Source: Candidatus Aerophobota bacterium
GTDB lineage: Bacteria > Aerophobota > Aerophobia > Aerophobales > B3-G15
DNA: 25,688 nucleotides
Direction: 5' to 3'
Assembly: GCA_021162265.1 (NCBI GenBank)
Contig: JAGGZA010000108.1
Location: forward strand, 1-25,688
Shown: positions 23,475 through 25,688 of the stretch, in pieces
Layout: each line of letters opens with the position of its first letter
Numbering within the stretch: the stretch's first letter is position 1
Made by a program: the position numbers and the translations under genes
Notes under the pieces: model-generated
The model's database searches: none
The model's input: only the letters and a program-made list of their open reading frames with translations
What the model was told of the DNA's origin: nothing

Positions 23475-23766
23475 AATCTTTCCTCCTGTAATAATCTATC
23501 TTAATAATAAATGAATTTTATTTTACTTTTTTTGAGAGTATAATCAAGTTTTTATTATAAAGAAAAAAGAAAAATCGTTACCAGTCTCTTTTAATCACCT
23601 CTTTAAAATATCCTTAAATTCTTTCTTTATAAAATTAAGATAAAATAGAAACTCAGAACAATGCAGGGGTTGACACTCGTTTTCTTTCAAATATAATTTT
23701 TAATCAACACCCAAAAGAAATCCCTAAATAAGTTAATTTAATCACAAGAAGAGAGGAGGGGATAAG
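23475..23766. promoter_or_regulatory. Divergent control region between nfnA and groES
   Basis: 292 bp, about three-quarters A+T, without an open frame of note. The right part holds the groES promoter. For nfnA a minus-strand TATAAT (23554-23559) lies about 80 bases upstream of the ATG, preceded by a pyrimidine-rich stretch like that in the nuoE-operon promoter, but its -35 box is poor. I found no full CIRCE inverted repeat. Confidence 0.5.
23670..23697 (+). promoter_or_regulatory. groESL promoter
   Basis: TTGACA (23670-23675) and TATAAT (23692-23697) with a 16-bp spacer, a consensus primary-sigma promoter with a leader of about 65 bases. The -35 region reads TTGACACTC, loosely like a CIRCE left arm, but no matching GAGTGCTAA-type arm follows. 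Confidence 0.8.
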
Positions 23767-24033
23767 ATGAACATAAAACCGTTAGGTGAAAGAATAGTTG
23801 TAAAGCCCCAGAAACAAGAAGAAAAAACAGAGGGGGGAATTTATCTTCCCGAGACAGCCAGCAAAGAAAAGCCTCAACAGGGAGAAGTCATAGCTGTTGG
23901 ACCGGACTTTAAAGGAGTTAAAAAAGGTGACACAGTCATCTTTGCAAAGTACGGTGGAACAGAGATAAAGCTGGAAGGAGAGGAATACCTGATACTTGGT
24001 GAAGATGATGTCCTGGCTGTTTTAGAAAAATAA
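23767..24033 (+). CDS. groES: Co-chaperonin GroES
   Basis: 88 residues, slightly shorter than the usual 94-97, with the missing residues in the middle of the chain. It begins MNIKPLGERIVVKP. The mobile loop lies near residues 15-33, with EEKTEGGIYLPETAS, and the C-terminal part has VIFAKYGGTEIKLEGEEYLIL. It forms the seven-membered lid for GroEL in the cytoplasm. A strong SD (AGGAGGGG) precedes the ATG. First gene of the groESL operon, 27 bp before groEL. Confidence 0.96.
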   Translation: MNIKPLGERIVVKPQKQEEKTEGGIYLPETASKEKPQQGEVIAVGPDFKGVKKGDTVIFAKYGGTEIKLEGEEYLILGEDDVLAVLEK

Positions 24034-24060
24034 AAATAACCTGAAAAGGAGGTGTAATAT

Positions 24061-25683
24061 ATGGCTGCAAAACAAATTGTGTTTGGCGCAGATGCCAAGC
24101 AGGCTCTTATAAGGGGGCTTGATAAACTGGCTGATACCGTTACTATTACTCTTGGACCAAAGGGTCAGAATGTCGCTCTGGCCAAGAGTTTTGGTTCTCC
24201 TACTGTTACCGATGACGGAGTAACAGTAGCCAAGGAGATAGAGCTTGAGGATCCCTATGAAAATATGGGAGCTCAGCTGGTAAAAGAAGTAGCAGAAAAG
24301 ACAAAGGATGTAGCTGGAGATGGAACAACCACAGCTACTCTTTTAACTCAATATATAGTCCATCAGGGTATGAAAAATGTAATTGCAGGAGTTAATCCCA
24401 CTCACCTCAGGAGAGGGATGGAAAAAGCTGTTCGTACCGTAGTAGAGGAAATAAAGAAAATAAGCAAACCTGTTAAGGAGAAAAAATCTATCGCTCAGGT
24501 AGCAACAGTTGCAGCTTCCAATGATAAAACTATCGGAGAGTTAATTGCTGATGCTATGGAAAAGGTAGGAGAAAACGGAGTAATCACTATTGAAGAAGGA
24601 AAAACCTCTGAAACCAATGTGGAATTTGTTGAAGGTATGCAGTTTGATCGTGGCTACATATCTCCTTATTTTATAACAAATCCCGAAAAGATGGAGGTGG
24701 TTCTGGAAGAACCATATATTCTCCTGCATGATAAAAAAGTCAGTAATATGAAAGACCTTTTGCCCCTTTTAGAAAAAGTTGCCAATACCGGCAAAGCTTT
24801 CCTCCTTGTTGCTGAAGACGTGGAAGGAGAAGCTCTTGCTACCCTCGTGGTGAACAAAATTAGAGGAACCTTAAAATGTGCTGCTGTCAAGGCTCCAGGC
24901 TTTGGAGACAGAAGAAAAGCTATGTTAGAGGATATTGCTATCCTGACTGGTGGACAGGTAGTGTCAGAGGACCTTGGATTAAAACTGGAAAATGTGGACA
25001 TTTCAATGCTGGGTAGAGCAAAGCGGGTACGCATAACCAATGAGGAAACCACGATAATAGAGGGGCAGGGAGATAAGCAAAAAATTGAAGATAGAATTAA
25101 ACAGATAAAGCTTCAAATGGAAGAAACTGATTCTGACTATGATAGAGAGAAATTAGAGGAAAGGTTAGCTAAACTTTCAGGTGGAGTAGCTGTAATTAAT
25201 GTGGGAGCAGCAACTGAAGCTGAAATGAAAACTAACAAAGCTCGAATAGAGGATGCCGTTGCTGCTACCAGAGCAGCTGTAGAGGAGGGAATAGTTCCAG
25301 GAGGAGGAGTTACTTTATTAAGATGTATCCCGGCTTTAGAGAAACTAAAAGGTGAATTTGAGGATGAAAATATAGGTATCCGAATAGTAAGGGATGCTTT
25401 AAGAGAACCTTTGCGGAAAATAGCAGAAAATGCCGGTCTGGAAGGTGGTGTAGTTGTGGAAGAAGTTCTGAGAAGAAAAGGTTCCGAAGGGTTCAATGCT
25501 GAGACCGGGAAGTATGAAGACCTTGTTGAAAGTGGTGTTATTGACCCGGCAAAAGTTGTCAGAACAACCATAGAGAATGCTACCAGTATAGCTTCTTTAA
25601 TCCTGACCACCGACGCTCTTGTAGCAGAGATTCCTGAAAAAGAAGAGAAGAAGACCCCTCCGTATCCACCTCCTGAATACTAA
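24061..25683 (+). CDS. groEL: Chaperonin GroEL (60 kDa), atypical C-terminal tail
   Basis: 540 residues, complete, ending five bases before the window edge. ATP-driven folding chamber that works with GroES. The ATP-site motifs TLGPKGQNV (30-38) and GDGTTTATLL (86-95) are intact, as are the apical-domain stretch MQFDRGYISPYF and the C-terminal GIVPGGGVTLLR. The start lies behind AAAAGGAGGTG. Most bacterial GroEL tails end in several Gly-Gly-Met repeats. Here the chain ends EKEEKKTPPYPPPEY, a Pro/Tyr-rich tail with no Gly-Gly-Met, and the stop codon directly follows. The rest is normal, so I call it functional, with a changed cavity floor. Codon use matches its neighbours. Confidence 0.97.
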   Translation: MAAKQIVFGADAKQALIRGLDKLADTVTITLGPKGQNVALAKSFGSPTVTDDGVTVAKEIELEDPYENMGAQLVKEVAEKTKDVAGDGTTTATLLTQYIVHQGMKNVIAGVNPTHLRRGMEKAVRTVVEEIKKISKPVKEKKSIAQVATVAASNDKTIGELIADAMEKVGENGVITIEEGKTSETNVEFVEGMQFDRGYISPYFITNPEKMEVVLEEPYILLHDKKVSNMKDLLPLLEKVANTGKAFLLVAEDVEGEALATLVVNKIRGTLKCAAVKAPGFGDRRKAMLEDIAILTGGQVVSEDLGLKLENVDISMLGRAKRVRITNEETTIIEGQGDKQKIEDRIKQIKLQMEETDSDYDREKLEERLAKLSGGVAVINVGAATEAEMKTNKARIEDAVAATRAAVEEGIVPGGGVTLLRCIPALEKLKGEFEDENIGIRIVRDALREPLRKIAENAGLEGGVVVEEVLRRKGSEGFNAETGKYEDLVESGVIDPAKVVRTTIENATSIASLILTTDALVAEIPEKEEKKTPPYPPPEY

Positions 25684-25688
25684 TGAGA

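Noticed and set aside
23670..23700. CIRCE operator
   Set aside because: Only a loose left-arm resemblance; the right arm is missing at the N9 spacing.

Overview
The window reads as chromosomal DNA of a low-GC, AT-rich anaerobic bacterium. It is densely packed with housekeeping genes and carries an anaerobic redox cluster. Supporting signs are the dgt-dnaG-rpoD order, a long-form hibernation factor, ComF, ZapA and CvpA, strong SD sites, TTGACA/TATAAT-type promoters, a formate dehydrogenase with NuoE/NuoF-type partners, and NfnAB. No respiratory-chain genes, rRNA, tRNA, IS element, phage gene or CRISPR array were seen. A Firmicutes-like lineage or one of the uncultivated anaerobic candidate phyla (e.g. 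Atribacterota-like) would fit, but the sequence alone does not decide this.

Layout. 1-3133 (+): a small DUF2905 membrane protein, a class A penicillin-binding protein and a SAM-hydroxide adenosyltransferase (DUF62). 3111-5645 (-): metK, a single EIIA (PtsN-like) protein, hpf and a cold-shock protein, with metK running tail to tail into the SAM-degrading gene. 5735-6490 (-): comF. 6623-9000 (+): cysE, an unrecognised 169-aa gene and an intramembrane M50 protease with CBS domains. 8993-14080 (-): zapA, cvpA, dgt, dnaG and rpoD in one unit from a single visible promoter. 14198-21162 (-): nuoE-like, a NuoF::GltD fusion, fdhA and mobA from a strong promoter. 21170-23474 (-): nfnA and nfnB. 23670-25683 (+): groES and groEL.

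How the genes work together. The 14.2-23.5 kb block is the most distinctive part. It holds a cysteine-type molybdenum/tungsten formate dehydrogenase whose partner subunit combines an NADH-dehydrogenase NuoF module with a complete GltD-type flavoprotein, and the MobA enzyme that finishes its cofactor follows it. Beside it lies the electron-bifurcating transhydrogenase NfnAB. I infer a hub joining formate/CO2, NAD(H), NADP(H) and ferredoxin. The rest is cell-wall synthesis, SAM balance, stress translation control, replication initiation and the primary sigma factor, and chaperonins.

The least expected small-scale features are: a zapA gene (missed by ordinary start-codon rules) whose only sensible ATG is one base out of frame; a GroEL whose tail lacks the usual Gly-Gly-Met repeats; an 11-bp inverted repeat between csp and hpf; and a 16-bp direct repeat that exactly brackets the PBP gene.
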